64,000 bases of DNA. Source: Microbacterium sp. 70-16. GTDB lineage: Bacteria > Actinomycetota > Actinomycetes > Actinomycetales > Microbacteriaceae. Position numbers and translations under genes: made by a program. The stretch spans positions 409,087 to 473,086 of the forward strand of contig NZ_MKTQ01000014.1 in the NCBI RefSeq assembly GCF_001898315.1, given 5' to 3'. The notes under the pieces were generated by a model, which was not told where the DNA came from, did not search any database, and was given only the letters and a program-made list of their open reading frames with translations. The number at the start of each line of letters is the position of its first letter. Positions within the stretch are counted from its first letter, which is position 1. This document shows, piece by piece, positions 36,611 through 47,796 of the stretch.

Positions 36611-36683
36611 CTCCCCGGCTTGGACTCGAACCAAGAACCTGCCGGTTAACAGCCGGCTGCTCTGCCAATTGAGCTACCGAGGA
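36611..36683 (-). tRNA. tRNA-Asn (anticodon GTT)
   Basis: A 73-nt cloverleaf. Acceptor TCCTCGG/CCGGGGA, D-arm GCTC/GAGC, anticodon stem GCCGG/CCGGC around CTGTTAA (anticodon GTT), T-arm CTTGG-TTCGAGT-CCAAG, discriminator G. No CCA encoded. Confidence 0.95.
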
Positions 36684-36766
36684 TCAGTCACCCGCGAGCG
36701 GGCAACCCGTCTATGTTAGCAAAGTCTGAGGGGTGCTCGTGCACGTGGGGCACGATCGCCGCTCGG

Positions 36767-37540
36767 TCATGAGGCGATGCGACTGCCCCCGTCGGGCGTC
36801 CACAGGACGTCCGCCATACCGTGGCCGAAACCGACCGGATGCCCCGCACGCAGCACCAGTACGTCGGCGTCCAGTTCGGCGACGGTGACCGGGTCATTGG
36901 TGACGACCAGCATCGCCATCGCGTGCTCGCCACGACGGCGCAGCAGCGCATCACGCGCGGCCTGCCGCACCTCGAGGTCAAGATTGGCGTACGGGTCGTC
37001 ACCGATGAACACGCGCGGATCGAGCACGAGGGCCCGCGCGAGCGCGACCCGCTGGCGCATGCCCGAACTGAGCTCGTACGGGTACTTCGTCGCAGCCCCC
37101 AGGGGCAACTGCAGTTCGTCGAGCAAGCCTGCGATCCGCAGCGACAGCGCACGCTGATTCACCCTGCGGTCGCGTGAGGTGACCGGCTCGCCGATCACCT
37201 CCGACACCGTCAGACGCGCGGGCAGCGCCGCGCCGGCACCCTGCGCGAGATAACCCGTGACGTAGCGCCGCACGCGCAGCGAGCGGCCACCCTTGCGCAC
37301 CGAGATGCCCTCCACGCGGGCAGACCCTCCGACGACGGTCAGCGACGGGTCGTCCGCGCCGGCGAGCACGCCGACGAGACTCGACTTGCCGGCACCGGTC
37401 GGCCCCATGATCGCGAGCGCCCCACCGGGCGCGAGGCGGAAGCTGATTCCTTCCGCGACACGGCTGCCGCCGCGGGCCACCGACAAGTCGTCAGAGGTGA
37501 CGGCGGCATCGTCGGCGGAGCGCAGCTGCATGGGGTTCAT
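36767..37540 (-). CDS. ABC-type ATPase with atypical catalytic residues (no partner permease)
   Basis: 257 residues. Walker A GPTGAGKS (46-53), Q100 in the Q-loop and signature LSSGMRQR (157-164) are present. The catalytic Glu after Walker B is Asp (GDD at 180-182), and the H-loop His is Asn (VVTND, N215). These changes would be expected to slow or abolish ATP hydrolysis. No permease or binding-protein gene is adjacent, so it is an orphan or part of a split transporter. ATG 37531 is an alternative start. Confidence 0.82.
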   Translation of the reverse strand: MNPMQLRSADDAAVTSDDLSVARGGSRVAEGISFRLAPGGALAIMGPTGAGKSSLVGVLAGADDPSLTVVGGSARVEGISVRKGGRSLRVRRYVTGYLAQGAGAALPARLTVSEVIGEPVTSRDRRVNQRALSLRIAGLLDELQLPLGAATKYPYELSSGMRQRVALARALVLDPRVFIGDDPYANLDLEVRQAARDALLRRRGEHAMAMLVVTNDPVTVAELDADVLVLRAGHPVGFGHGMADVLWTPDGGSRIAS

Positions 37541-37594
37541 CCTGCCTCGTCCGCTCGCCGTCCGCCACTTCGCCGGGCCGGCGCCGCGCGGGGC

Positions 37595-39472
37595 TCACTC
37601 GATCTGGGTGAGCGTCGCTCGCTGCGCGTCGAGGTCGCGCAGCGCGATCCGCACCGCCCGCCCCTCTTCCGAGTCGGCGGACAGCCGCTGGATCGCGCCC
37701 AGCAGCTCGCGCTTCTGATCGTCGACGGCGCGCACCCGCAGACGCCGCGCGAGTGATGCGGTCGAGAGCTGCGCCTCCGGCTCGGTGAGCGCGGGGAAGC
37801 TCGCCGTCAACAGCTCGACGGCGAGAGAGCGGTACGGCTCGCGCACCGCCTCGGCGGCCGTCGCCGCCCACCCGATGCGCGTGCGATCGGGCTGCGCCAG
37901 GATGCCCTGGCGCACGGCATCCAGCGCCGCGACGTGCATCGGCAGCGCGAGCGCCGCGTCGACGTCGGCGCTGTCGACGAGGTGACCGTACTGCAGGATG
38001 CCCATGAGCGCGTCACGCTCGAGTGCGGCATCGGCCGTGCGCGGCAGTGTCGCGATCGTCACGCGGGCGACGGGCGCCGATGCATCCGGCGCGCCTGCGG
38101 TGTCGGCGACCGGTGTCGCGCTCCCGGGTGCTCGCTCGGAGAGCACCGGCGTGCGCGACGCGCGCGCGGCGCGGTCCACCGCAGAGCGGACCTCGCCGAG
38201 GTCCATGCCCAGCTTGCGGGCGAGGACGCGCGTGTAGCCGGGCCGCAGCGCCGAGTCGCGGATGTCGGCGACGATGGGAGCCGCCGCCCGCAGCGCGCCG
38301 ACGCGGCCCTCGACGGTGCCGAGGTCGAAGCCGGCGAGACGCTGGTCCATCACGAACTCGAACATGGGGGCCTTGCTGTCCATGAGGGCGCGCACCGCGG
38401 CATCCCCCTTGTTCAGCCGCAGGTCGCACGGGTCGAGCCCGTCGGGGGCGACGGCGACGTACGTCTGTGCCGCGAACCGCTTCTCATCGCCGAAGGCGCG
38501 CAGCGCCGCCTTCTGCCCCGCGGCGTCGGGGTCGAACGTGAAGACGACCTCACCGGCGGCGCTGTCATCGCCCATGACCCGGCGCAGCACCGTGATGTGG
38601 TCGGAGCCGAAGGCCGTGCCGCAGCTGGCGATCGCGGTCGTGACGCCGGCCAGGTGGCACGCCATGACGTCGGTGTACCCCTCGACGACCACGACGCGAT
38701 GCGAGCGCGAGATGTCCTTCTTTGCAAGGTCCAGGCCGTACAGCACCTGCGCCTTCTTGTAGATGGGCGTCTCGGGGGTGTTCAGGTACTTGGGCCCCTG
38801 ATCGTCCTCGTACAGGCGCCGCGCGCCGAACCCGATCGTCTGCCCCGTCACGTCGCGGATCGGCCAGACGACGCGACCGCGGAACCGGTCGTACACACCC
38901 CGCTGGCCCTGCGAGAGCAGGCCGGCGGCCAGAAGCTCCTCATCGGTGAAGCCCTGCGCCTTCAGGGCATCCCGCACGCCGTTCCACCCCTTGGGCGCGT
39001 AGCCGACGCCGAAGTGCGCGGCTGCGCCGGCGTCGAAGCCGCGCTCGCCGAGGAACCGGCGCCCCGCGTCGGCTTCCGGCGTCGCGAGCTGCGAGCGGAA
39101 CCAGTCCGCCGCCGCGGTGTTGGCCTGGTACAGCCGCGTGCGGCCGCTGGTCTCGGGCGCCGCACCACCGTCTTCGTAGTGCAGTGTGTAGCCGATGCGC
39201 CCCGCCAGACGCTCGACGGCCTCGGTGAACGACAGATGGTCCATCGCGCGCAGGAACGAGTACACGTCGCCCGACTCGCCGCAGCCGAAGCAGTGGTAGT
39301 AGCCGACCTGCGGGCGGACGTGGAAGCTCGGGCTGCGCTCGTCATGGAAGGGACACAGTCCCTTGAGCGAGCCGACCCCCGCCGACTTCAGCGCGACGCG
39401 CTCGCCGACGATGTCGGCGATGTTGGTGCGCGCCTTGATCTCGTCGACGTCGGACTGCGCGATGCGGGCCAT
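37595..39472 (-). CDS. dnaG: DNA primase
   Basis: 625 residues. It makes RNA primers at the replication fork. The N-terminal CHC2 zinc finger (CPFHDERSPSFHV, then YYHCFGCGESGD, residues ~40-66) and the TOPRIM core (VVVEGYTDVMACHLAG, FDPDAAGQKAA) are intact; the C-terminal ~180 residues are the helicase-interacting region. The ATG at 39472 shares a base with the dgt stop (TGATG), so the pair is coupled. A longer open frame upstream is rejected because the family starts at this point. Confidence 0.96.
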   Translation of the reverse strand: MARIAQSDVDEIKARTNIADIVGERVALKSAGVGSLKGLCPFHDERSPSFHVRPQVGYYHCFGCGESGDVYSFLRAMDHLSFTEAVERLAGRIGYTLHYEDGGAAPETSGRTRLYQANTAAADWFRSQLATPEADAGRRFLGERGFDAGAAAHFGVGYAPKGWNGVRDALKAQGFTDEELLAAGLLSQGQRGVYDRFRGRVVWPIRDVTGQTIGFGARRLYEDDQGPKYLNTPETPIYKKAQVLYGLDLAKKDISRSHRVVVVEGYTDVMACHLAGVTTAIASCGTAFGSDHITVLRRVMGDDSAAGEVVFTFDPDAAGQKAALRAFGDEKRFAAQTYVAVAPDGLDPCDLRLNKGDAAVRALMDSKAPMFEFVMDQRLAGFDLGTVEGRVGALRAAAPIVADIRDSALRPGYTRVLARKLGMDLGEVRSAVDRAARASRTPVLSERAPGSATPVADTAGAPDASAPVARVTIATLPRTADAALERDALMGILQYGHLVDSADVDAALALPMHVAALDAVRQGILAQPDRTRIGWAATAAEAVREPYRSLAVELLTASFPALTEPEAQLSTASLARRLRVRAVDDQKRELLGAIQRLSADSEEGRAVRIALRDLDAQRATLTQIE

Positions 39473-40860
39473 CAGTCCCCCTCGCCGGGCCAGAGTCCCG
39501 CGATCGGCTCGGGCATCGCGAACCCGCTGTGCAGGGTCGTGCGGCCGTCGCCCGAGCGCAGGCCCAGTTCGCGCAGGTCGACGGGTCCGATCATCCGCGC
39601 GTGCCACTCGATCGCGAATCGGTCGGTCAGGCTTGCGACCTGGTCGACGATGACGCGCCTGCGCGCGGCATCCGTCTCAGCCGCTGCGAAGTCCTCGGCG
39701 TGCAGGCGGTCGAGGTGCTCGGGCCGCTCCGACAGCGCGGTGGCGAGACGCTTGAGCACGCGACGCTGCTCCTTGTAGAGCCCCTTGCGCCCGTCGATCG
39801 ACACGACGAACGCGCCGATGATGCCCTTGAGCACGGCCATCTCGACCTCGATGACACGCGGCACGACGACGCGGCCGCGGTAGCGGGTGAGGGATGCCGC
39901 GGTGTACGCCTCGCGCGTCGCGGTGGTCGCCGCGCGCGCGAACCGCCCGATCAGGTCGGAGGTGAGGTTCTTCAGCCCCGCAACGGCCGCCCGGTCACCC
40001 GAGAAGGCGGTCAGCCACACCGGCAGCCGCATCAGCCGGTAGAGGGCATCGCCCAGCTCGTCGCGCGAGTATCCGTAGCCGACCCAGTTCTGGATCGCCG
40101 TCAACAGTGCGTCGCGCTCGCGGGCGTCGTCGAGGCGAGCGGGGTCGAGATAGCCGTTGAGGACGGCATCCTCGAAGTCGTGCACGGAATACGCGATGTC
40201 GTCGGAGAGGTCCATCACCTCAGCCTCGATGCAGCGCAGCCGCCCGGGCGCGCCCTCGCGCATCCAGCGGAAGACATGCTCGTCTTCGGGGTACACGCCG
40301 AACTTGTCGCGTCCGCCCGGGTCGGGGATCGCGTGCTCGACCGTCCACGGGTACTTGCACGTGGCATCCAGGCTCGCCCGCGTCAGGTTCAGCCCGAAGC
40401 TCGCCCCGTCGGGGCCGATGACCTTCGGCTCCAGACGCGAGAGGATCCGCAGCGTCTGCGCGTTGCCCTCGAAGCCGCCGATGTCCTCGGCCCACTCATT
40501 GAGCGCGCGCTCGCCGTTGTGCCCGAACGGCGGATGCCCGATGTCATGACTCAGGCACGCCGTGTCGACGACGTCGGGTGACAGCTCGAGCGCGATCGCG
40601 AGCTCACGACCGACCTGGGCGACCTCGAGCGAGTGCGTCAGCCGGTTGCGCGCGAAATCGGCGGGGCTCGCCGGGCTCAGCACCTGCGTCTTGGAGGCGA
40701 GCCGGCGCAGCGCCGCGGAGTGCAGCACGCGCGCGCGGTCACGCGCGAAGCTGTCGCGCTGCGAACGGTGCGTCTCGGCCAGGAGTCGCTCGGCGTCGTG
40801 GTCGTCGTACCCCGCAGGGCGTCCGGCCGCGATGACGACGCCGCCGCCCTCACCCGCCAC
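39472..40860 (-). CDS. dgt: deoxyguanosinetriphosphate triphosphohydrolase-like protein
   Basis: 462 residues, HD superfamily. The HD metal site is in RLTHSLEVAQ (H) and CLSHDIGHPPFGHNGE (HD), with a third Asp in DLSDDIAYSVHD. It hydrolyses dNTPs to nucleoside and triphosphate; in actinobacteria it lies beside dnaG, as here. GTG 40860 is preferred; it sits inside the end of the dus gene (11-nt overlap), and there are no other sensible starts nearby. Confidence 0.93.
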   Translation of the reverse strand: MAGEGGGVVIAAGRPAGYDDHDAERLLAETHRSQRDSFARDRARVLHSAALRRLASKTQVLSPASPADFARNRLTHSLEVAQVGRELAIALELSPDVVDTACLSHDIGHPPFGHNGERALNEWAEDIGGFEGNAQTLRILSRLEPKVIGPDGASFGLNLTRASLDATCKYPWTVEHAIPDPGGRDKFGVYPEDEHVFRWMREGAPGRLRCIEAEVMDLSDDIAYSVHDFEDAVLNGYLDPARLDDARERDALLTAIQNWVGYGYSRDELGDALYRLMRLPVWLTAFSGDRAAVAGLKNLTSDLIGRFARAATTATREAYTAASLTRYRGRVVVPRVIEVEMAVLKGIIGAFVVSIDGRKGLYKEQRRVLKRLATALSERPEHLDRLHAEDFAAAETDAARRRVIVDQVASLTDRFAIEWHARMIGPVDLRELGLRSGDGRTTLHSGFAMPEPIAGLWPGEGD

Positions 40861-42031
40861 TGGTGTCCAACTCCGCATCGGCGAGCGTGCGGGATGCCTC
40901 ACCGGACATCTCGCGCGTCGCGAGCCAGCCGTCCGGCAGTGCGGGGCGCTTCGGAGTGCCCGCCCGGCCGCGCTGACCCTCCGCCGCGGCGCCCGGGTAC
41001 GGGGCGTCCCTGTCGAGCGTCGCAAGCAGGTCGTCGATCTCGGCAAGGGTCGACGCCGTCGCGAGCGCAGCCCGCGTGTCACCGCCGACGGGGTACCCCT
41101 TGAAGTACCAGGCGACGTGCTTGCGGATGTCGCGGCATCCGCGGCCCTCGTCCTCGAAGAACTCGACCAGCAACGCGGCATGCCGGCAGAACGCATCGGC
41201 CACGAACCCGAGGGTCGCATCGGGACGGATGCCAGGCGCCCCGAACGCGGCGGCGAGATCGCCGAACAGCCACGGGCGGCCGAGGCATCCGCGCCCGACG
41301 ACGACGCCGTCGCAGCCGGTCTGCGCCATCATGCGCACGGCATCCTCGCCCGACCAAATGTCACCGTTGCCCAGCACGGGAATGCTCGTCACGGCCTGCT
41401 TGAGCTGTGCGATGGCATCCCAGTCCGCGTTGCCGGAGTAGAACTCCGCGGCCGTCCGCGCGTGCAGCGCGACCGCGGCGGCACCGGCATCCTCGGCGAT
41501 GCGCCCCGCGTCGAGGAACGTGAGGTGGTCGGGATCGATGCCCTTGCGCATCTTCACCGTGAGCGGCACATCGCCGGCCGCGCGCGCCGCGCGCGTGACG
41601 ATGTCGCGGAACAGCCCCGTCTTCCAGGGCAGCGCGGCTCCCCCGCCCTTGCGGGTCACCTTGGGCACGGGGCACCCGAAGTTGAGGTCGATGTGGTCGG
41701 CGCGGTCTTCTTCGACGAGCATCCGCACGGCGGCCTCGGTCGTGGCGGGGTCGACGCCGTAGAGCTGGATCGAGCGCAGCGACTCGGACTCGTGGTGCGT
41801 GATGAGCCGCATCGTCGTGGCGTTGCGCTCCACCAGCGCCCGCGTCGTGATCATCTCGCTGACGTACAGGCCGGTGCCGTACTCGCGGCAGAGCCGCCGG
41901 AACGCCGCGTTCGTGATGCCCGCCATCGGCGCGAGGACGACCGGCGCGTCCAGCTCGATGCGCCCGATGCGCAGCGCTGGCCGCACGGCGGCAGCAGCCG
42001 TCGAGGCGGAAGGGGGCGCGATCGTGGACAT
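40850..42031 (-). CDS. dusB: tRNA-dihydrouridine synthase
   Basis: 393 residues, FMN TIM barrel. APMAGITNAAFR (~residues 33-44) is the N-terminal signature and NFGCPVPKVTRKGGGAAL contains the catalytic Cys and flavin-binding Lys. The helical tRNA-binding C-terminal domain is present, followed by a ~60-residue low-complexity tail. DusB rather than another Dus is inferred from the NFGCPVPKV wording. ATG 42031 chosen over 42040 by ribosome-site spacing. First of the dus-dgt-dnaG operon. Confidence 0.93.
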   Translation of the reverse strand: MSTIAPPSASTAAAAVRPALRIGRIELDAPVVLAPMAGITNAAFRRLCREYGTGLYVSEMITTRALVERNATTMRLITHHESESLRSIQLYGVDPATTEAAVRMLVEEDRADHIDLNFGCPVPKVTRKGGGAALPWKTGLFRDIVTRAARAAGDVPLTVKMRKGIDPDHLTFLDAGRIAEDAGAAAVALHARTAAEFYSGNADWDAIAQLKQAVTSIPVLGNGDIWSGEDAVRMMAQTGCDGVVVGRGCLGRPWLFGDLAAAFGAPGIRPDATLGFVADAFCRHAALLVEFFEDEGRGCRDIRKHVAWYFKGYPVGGDTRAALATASTLAEIDDLLATLDRDAPYPGAAAEGQRGRAGTPKRPALPDGWLATREMSGEASRTLADAELDTSGG

Positions 42032-42080
42032 CCTGTCCATTCTCCCAGACTCCGTCGCGCCCGGTCGCCCCGCACGGGCA

Positions 42081-42086
42081 TATCGT
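42081..42086 (+). promoter_or_regulatory. -10 box of glutathione peroxidase gene (leaderless)
   Basis: TATCGT with 7 nt to ATG 42094. This spacing supports ATG 42094, rather than GTG 42085, as the start. Confidence 0.5.
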
Positions 42087-42093
42087 GGACAAC

Positions 42094-42597
42094 ATGGCCG
42101 AGACACAGACTGTGGATATCCGCGACATCGCCTTCCTCGACGCCGAGGGCACCGAACACACGCTCTCCGAGTACGCCGGCAAGGAGCTGCTGATCGTCAA
42201 CGTGGCGTCCAAGTGCGGGCTCACGCCGCAGTACGAGCAGCTCGAGCAGTTGCAGAAGACCTACGGCGACCGCGGCCTGCAGGTGCTCGGCTTCCCGTGC
42301 AACCAGTTCATGGGGCAGGAGCCCGGCTCGATGGACGAGATCCTCGAGTTCTGCTCGGTGACCTACGGCGTCTCGTTCCCGATCATGGACAAGGTGCGCG
42401 TCAACGGTTCACACGCCGCACCGCTCTACAAGGCGCTCAAGAAGACTCCCAACGCCGAGGGCGCGAAGGGCCCGGTCATGTGGAACTTCGAGAAGTTCCT
42501 GGTGACCGCTTCGGGTGACGTGCACCGCTTCCGCCCGCAGACCAAGCCGGATGACCCCGAGGTCATCGCCGCGATCGAGGCGGGCCTGCCCGCCTGA
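42094..42597 (+). CDS. glutathione peroxidase-family thiol peroxidase
   Basis: 167 residues. Catalytic tetrad residues are visible: Cys in NVASKCGLTPQY, Gln in GFPCNQF, Trp and Asn in VMWNFEKF. It uses cysteine rather than selenocysteine, and in actinobacteria, which lack glutathione, the reductant is likely thioredoxin. A second Cys (GFPCNQF) is placed for the resolving role known in Cys-type GPx proteins. Single gene with its own leaderless promoter. Confidence 0.93.
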   Translation: MAETQTVDIRDIAFLDAEGTEHTLSEYAGKELLIVNVASKCGLTPQYEQLEQLQKTYGDRGLQVLGFPCNQFMGQEPGSMDEILEFCSVTYGVSFPIMDKVRVNGSHAAPLYKALKKTPNAEGAKGPVMWNFEKFLVTASGDVHRFRPQTKPDDPEVIAAIEAGLPA

Positions 42598-42619
42598 CGC
42601 CGGCGCGTGTCGGCGCGGG

Positions 42620-43285
42620 TCAGGCGTCCTGCTTCTCCGCCCACACCTGGCGCGTGATCTGCGCGAACGCCTCCGGCGGCTGAGCGCCGCTGACGCCGTA
42701 CTTGCCGTCGATGACGAAGAACGGCACACCCTGGATGCCGTAGGCCTGCGCCTGCGCCTGATCGGCGCGCACGTCGGCGAGGTGACGGCTCGACTCGAGC
42801 GCTTCGCGCGCGGCGTCGGCGTCGAGACCCGCCTCTGCGGCGAGGTCGACGAGGTCGTCGACGCGTCCGACGTGACGACCCTCGGTGAAGTACGCCGACA
42901 TGAGGCGCTCGGTCATCTCACGCTGCAGGCCCTGCGACTTGGCGAAGTGCAGCAGCTCGTGCGCCTTGACGGTGTTCGTGTGCTGAAGCAGGTCGAACCG
43001 GTACTCGAGCCCCGCGTTCGCGGCGACGCCCGTGACGTTCTCGAGCATCTCGGTGACGCGCTCACGGGGCATCCCCTTGCGTCCCGCGAGGAAGTCGACC
43101 TCGTCACCGTCGAAGTCGACGGGAGTGTCGGGCGAGAGCTCGAAGGAGTGGAAGGTCACCTCGACGATGGGCGCGTCCTCGTCGGTCGCGGCCTCGGCGA
43201 GTCCCTTCTCGAGGTTGCGCTTGCCGATGTAGCACCATGGGCAGGCGATGTCACTCCAGATGTCGATCTTGATGGCGTCTGTCAC
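42620..43285 (-). CDS. DsbA-family (FrnE-like) oxidoreductase
   Basis: 221 residues. Thioredoxin fold with CPWC (C15-C18) near the N-terminus, followed by the helical insertion, and GVPFFVIDGKYGVSGAQP with the cis-Pro loop. No signal peptide, so it is cytoplasmic, as for FrnE-type proteins linked to oxidative stress or polyketide tailoring. GTG 43285 chosen because the domain starts immediately after it. Confidence 0.9.
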   Translation of the reverse strand: MTDAIKIDIWSDIACPWCYIGKRNLEKGLAEAATDEDAPIVEVTFHSFELSPDTPVDFDGDEVDFLAGRKGMPRERVTEMLENVTGVAANAGLEYRFDLLQHTNTVKAHELLHFAKSQGLQREMTERLMSAYFTEGRHVGRVDDLVDLAAEAGLDADAAREALESSRHLADVRADQAQAQAYGIQGVPFFVIDGKYGVSGAQPPEAFAQITRQVWAEKQDA

Positions 43286-43356
43286 ATCTGGGGCAACGCG
43301 TCGGATGCTGTGGTCTATTCCCGCACCGGCATGATCGGTCGGCGTGAGCGGCCTCG

Positions 43357-44160
43357 TCAGCTCTTGGGCGCGTCGACGGCTCCACCGAACCGACGGTCGC
43401 GGTCGAGGTACAGCTGGATCGCATGCCACAGGTCGGTGCGCGAGAAGTCGGGCCACAGGGTGTCGAGGAACACCATCTCGGCATACGCCGACTCCCACAG
43501 CAGGAAGTTCGACGTGCGCTGCTCACCGCTTGACCGCAGGAACAGATCGACGTCGGGCATGTCGGGGATGTAGAGGTGCTTGCGCAGAGACTTCTCGGTG
43601 ATCGCCGACGGCTTCAGCCGCCCCGATGCGATCTCAGCACCCATCGCACGCATCGCGTCGATGATCTCGTGGCGACCGCCGTAGTTGATGCACATCGTGA
43701 GCGTGAGCACGTCATTGTCGCGGGTGAGGGCCTCGGCGACCCGGAGTTCCTTGATGACCGATCCCCACAGGCGCGGCGTGCGGCCCGCCCATCGGATGCG
43801 CACGCCCCACTCGTTGAGCTGGTCGCGCCGGCGGTGCAGCACGTCGCGGTTGTACCCCATCAGGAAGCGCACCTCTTCGGGTGACCGCGCCCAGTTCTCG
43901 GTCGAGAACGCGTAGACGCTGAGGTGCTTGACGCCCGCCTGGATCGCACCCGCGACCACGTCGAGCAGCACCTCCTCGCCCGCACGGTGCCCCTCGATGC
44001 GGGTCAGCCCGCGCCGGTTCGCCCACCGCCCGTTGCCGTCCATGACGATCGCGACGTGCCCCGGAACGCCGCCGCGCGGGAACTTCGGCGGGTGGATGCC
44101 CGTCCAGTCGAGCGGCCGGTACGGGACGGCGTCACGGTGCGTATAGGGCTTCGGGGTCAC
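43357..44160 (-). CDS. uppS: isoprenyl transferase (cis-prenyltransferase)
   Basis: 267 residues. It builds polyprenyl diphosphate carriers for cell-wall synthesis. [16 protein letters not shown] contains the catalytic Asp; [17 protein letters not shown] and [18 protein letters not shown] are the other family blocks. GTG 44160 overlaps the recO stop by 4 nt. Actinobacteria often have two such enzymes (Z-farnesyl and decaprenyl types); sequence alone does not decide the chain length. Confidence 0.95.
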   Translation of the reverse strand: MTPKPYTHRDAVPYRPLDWTGIHPPKFPRGGVPGHVAIVMDGNGRWANRRGLTRIEGHRAGEEVLLDVVAGAIQAGVKHLSVYAFSTENWARSPEEVRFLMGYNRDVLHRRRDQLNEWGVRIRWAGRTPRLWGSVIKELRVAEALTRDNDVLTLTMCINYGGRHEIIDAMRAMGAEIASGRLKPSAITEKSLRKHLYIPDMPDVDLFLRSSGEQRTSNFLLWESAYAEMVFLDTLWPDFSRTDLWHAIQLYLDRDRRFGGAVDAPKS

Positions 44161-44894
44161 CGGTGGGTCTCCACTCGTTCGACGAGGGACAGCGATCGGA
44201 TGCCGCGCTCGAGGTGGTACTGCGTATAGGCGGCGATGAGGCCGGATGCAGCCGCTGCGGTGCGATCGGTCGCGGCATCCACTGTCTGCCACTCCCCCGC
44301 GATCAGCGCGTGCAGCAGTGCGCGGGTGTCGGGCAGGATGCGCGCCGATCCCGCCGGCGCACAGTTGCCGCAACTGCTGCCGCCCAGCTGCGCGACGAAC
44401 CAGTCATGCGGCCCGACCGCGCCACAACGCGCGCAGTCGTCGAGCGCGGGAGCCCAGCCCGACAGCGCCATCGTGCGCAGCAGGTACGAATCGAGCACCG
44501 ACCGTGCCGCGTGCCCGCCCTGCGAGAGCGTGCGCAGCCCGCCGACGAGCAGCAGGTACTGCTGCGGGGTCGCCTCAGCCTCGCCGAGCCGGTCGGCGGT
44601 CTCGACCATGGCGTGCGCGGCGGTGTAACTGTCGTAGTCGCCGGCGATCGCGGCGCCGTACGAGCCGAGCGACTCGGCCTGCTGCACGATGTCGAGGCTG
44701 CGGCCCTGATAGAGCTGGACGTCGGCGACCATGAACGGCTCGAGCCGCGCGCCGAACCGCGACGACGTGCGCCGCACACCCTTCGCAACGGCGCGCACCT
44801 TGCCGTGACGGCGGCTGAGCATCGTCACGATGCGGTCTGCCTCACCGAGCTTGTGGGTGCGCAGGACCACGACCTCATCCCGGTAGGTGACCAC
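44157..44894 (-). CDS. recO: DNA repair protein RecO
   Basis: 245 residues. N-terminal OB fold ([20 protein letters not shown]), helical C-terminal part with four zinc-binding Cys (CARCG and CGNC). RecO loads RecA with RecR during gap repair. GTG 44894 has GGAGC about 9 nt upstream, and a GATAAT -10-like box lies further upstream. Coupled to uppS. Confidence 0.94.
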   Translation of the reverse strand: MVTYRDEVVVLRTHKLGEADRIVTMLSRRHGKVRAVAKGVRRTSSRFGARLEPFMVADVQLYQGRSLDIVQQAESLGSYGAAIAGDYDSYTAAHAMVETADRLGEAEATPQQYLLLVGGLRTLSQGGHAARSVLDSYLLRTMALSGWAPALDDCARCGAVGPHDWFVAQLGGSSCGNCAPAGSARILPDTRALLHALIAGEWQTVDAATDRTAAAASGLIAAYTQYHLERGIRSLSLVERVETHR

Positions 44895-45000
44895 TATCGC
44901 TTGCTCCGCACGCTTCCATTATCCCCGCCCCCTGCGACACGGGCCGGTGCGGCGCGGTGCGTTCCGCGCGATGGCGGGCCGCGAGCACGACAATGGAGGC

Positions 45001-45696
45001 GTGACCGAACCGCTCTTCGTGATCCCGCTATGGGCCGACCTGCTCGCCGTGGGCCTCGGCGGCGTGCAGGGCGCGCTGTTCGCCTCGGGCTTCGTCGGCC
45101 AGCGACGGCTCGACATGCTGGGAGTCGCGATCATCGGGATCGTCATGGGCATGGGTGGCGGCCTCATCCGCGACCTGCTCCTGGGCGTGAGCCCGACGAC
45201 GCTGCAGAGCAACTGGTACCTGCTGACGGCGACAGGAGCCGCACTCGTGGGGATGCTCCTGGCGGGCACGTTCGCGCGACTCAACGGCGTGATCGTCGCC
45301 CTGGATGCCGTCGTCATCGGCCTGTTCGGCGCGTTCGGCACCTCGAAGGCGCTCGTGCTGGGGCTGCCGGACGTGCCCGCCGTGTTCGTCGGTGTGTGTG
45401 CGGCCGTCGGCGGAGGCATCCTGCGCGACGTCATCATGGGACTGCCGGTCGCCGTCATGCACGTCGGCTCGCTCTATGCCGTCGCGGCGGGTGTCGGCTG
45501 CGCCGTGCTCGCGGGTGCCGTCTCGCTCGGCGCGCCGGTCGTCGCGGGGGCGGTCGCGTGCGTCATCGTGACGGCCGTCATCCGCGTGCTCGCCGTGCTG
45601 TTCGACATCTCGCTGCCCGAGCAGCGCGCGCTGCACCGCCGCAAGGTCGCCCTCGAGACGAGCGCGATCCCCATCATCAAGCCGCCCGCCGACTGA
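45001..45696 (+). CDS. TRIC/YadS-type membrane protein
   Basis: 231 residues with about seven hydrophobic segments and two internally repeated glycine-rich units, GGLIRDLLLG and GGILRDVIMG. These are the signature of the trimeric intracellular cation channel family (UPF0126/YadS). Bacterial members are K+-type channels or glycine-linked transporters; the role here is open. GTG 45001 chosen; GACAAT lies 6 nt upstream, so the mRNA may be leaderless. ATG 44971 would add ten residues. Confidence 0.88.
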   Translation: MTEPLFVIPLWADLLAVGLGGVQGALFASGFVGQRRLDMLGVAIIGIVMGMGGGLIRDLLLGVSPTTLQSNWYLLTATGAALVGMLLAGTFARLNGVIVALDAVVIGLFGAFGTSKALVLGLPDVPAVFVGVCAAVGGGILRDVIMGLPVAVMHVGSLYAVAAGVGCAVLAGAVSLGAPVVAGAVACVIVTAVIRVLAVLFDISLPEQRALHRRKVALETSAIPIIKPPAD

Positions 45697-45760
45697 CCCC
45701 GCCCGCCGCGCCCCGCACCCCCGGTCGCGCCGCGCCGCGCATCCACCCGTGAGACTGCAG

Positions 45761-45805
45761 TGGTGCACCGAGACTGCGCGCGGTGGCTGCAGTCTCGGTG
45801 CACCA
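45761..45805. terminator. bidirectional terminator between TRIC gene and leuA
   Basis: A perfect 17-bp stem (arms 45761-45777 and 45789-45805) with an 11-nt loop, 64 nt after the TRIC stop and 42 nt before the leuA 3' end. It serves the two convergent genes. Short direct copies of GAGACTGC flank the left arm. Confidence 0.75.
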
Positions 45806-45847
45806 GTGCTGTTTCGCTGTCGGGGGCGCCGACCCCGGGACCGACCG

Positions 45848-47683
<1,836 letters not shown>

Positions 47684-47705
<22 letters not shown>

Positions 47706-47734
47706 CAGCTAAGAAGGAGCTGGCCGAAGCGCAT
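47684..47734 (-). CDS. leuL: leuA leader peptide (16 residues, Leu-Leu-Leu)
   Basis: ATG to TAG, 17 codons, product MRFGQLLLSCRDEASI. The three adjacent Leu codons are CTC CTT CTT; CTT is uncommon in this GC-rich genome. A TAACCT -10 box lies 6 nt before the ATG, so the transcript should begin at this codon and the peptide would be translated from a leaderless mRNA. Ribosome stalling at the Leu run would cover the arm of the downstream hairpin. Confidence 0.65.
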
Positions 47735-47740
47735 GCGAAC

Positions 47741-47746
47741 AGGTTA
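47741..47746 (-). promoter_or_regulatory. -10 box of leuA leader transcript
   Basis: TAACCT on the minus strand, 6 nt before the leader-peptide ATG at 47734. Confidence 0.5.
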
Positions 47747-47796
47747 CACCCGTGCGGCGGGTGAGACGAACGCCCGCAACGCGACACTGTCAGGGC

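Noticed and set aside
36417..36668. Small open frame starting inside tRNA-Asn
   Set aside because: Its start lies in the tRNA and terminator region and its product is the typical tRNA-derived artefact.
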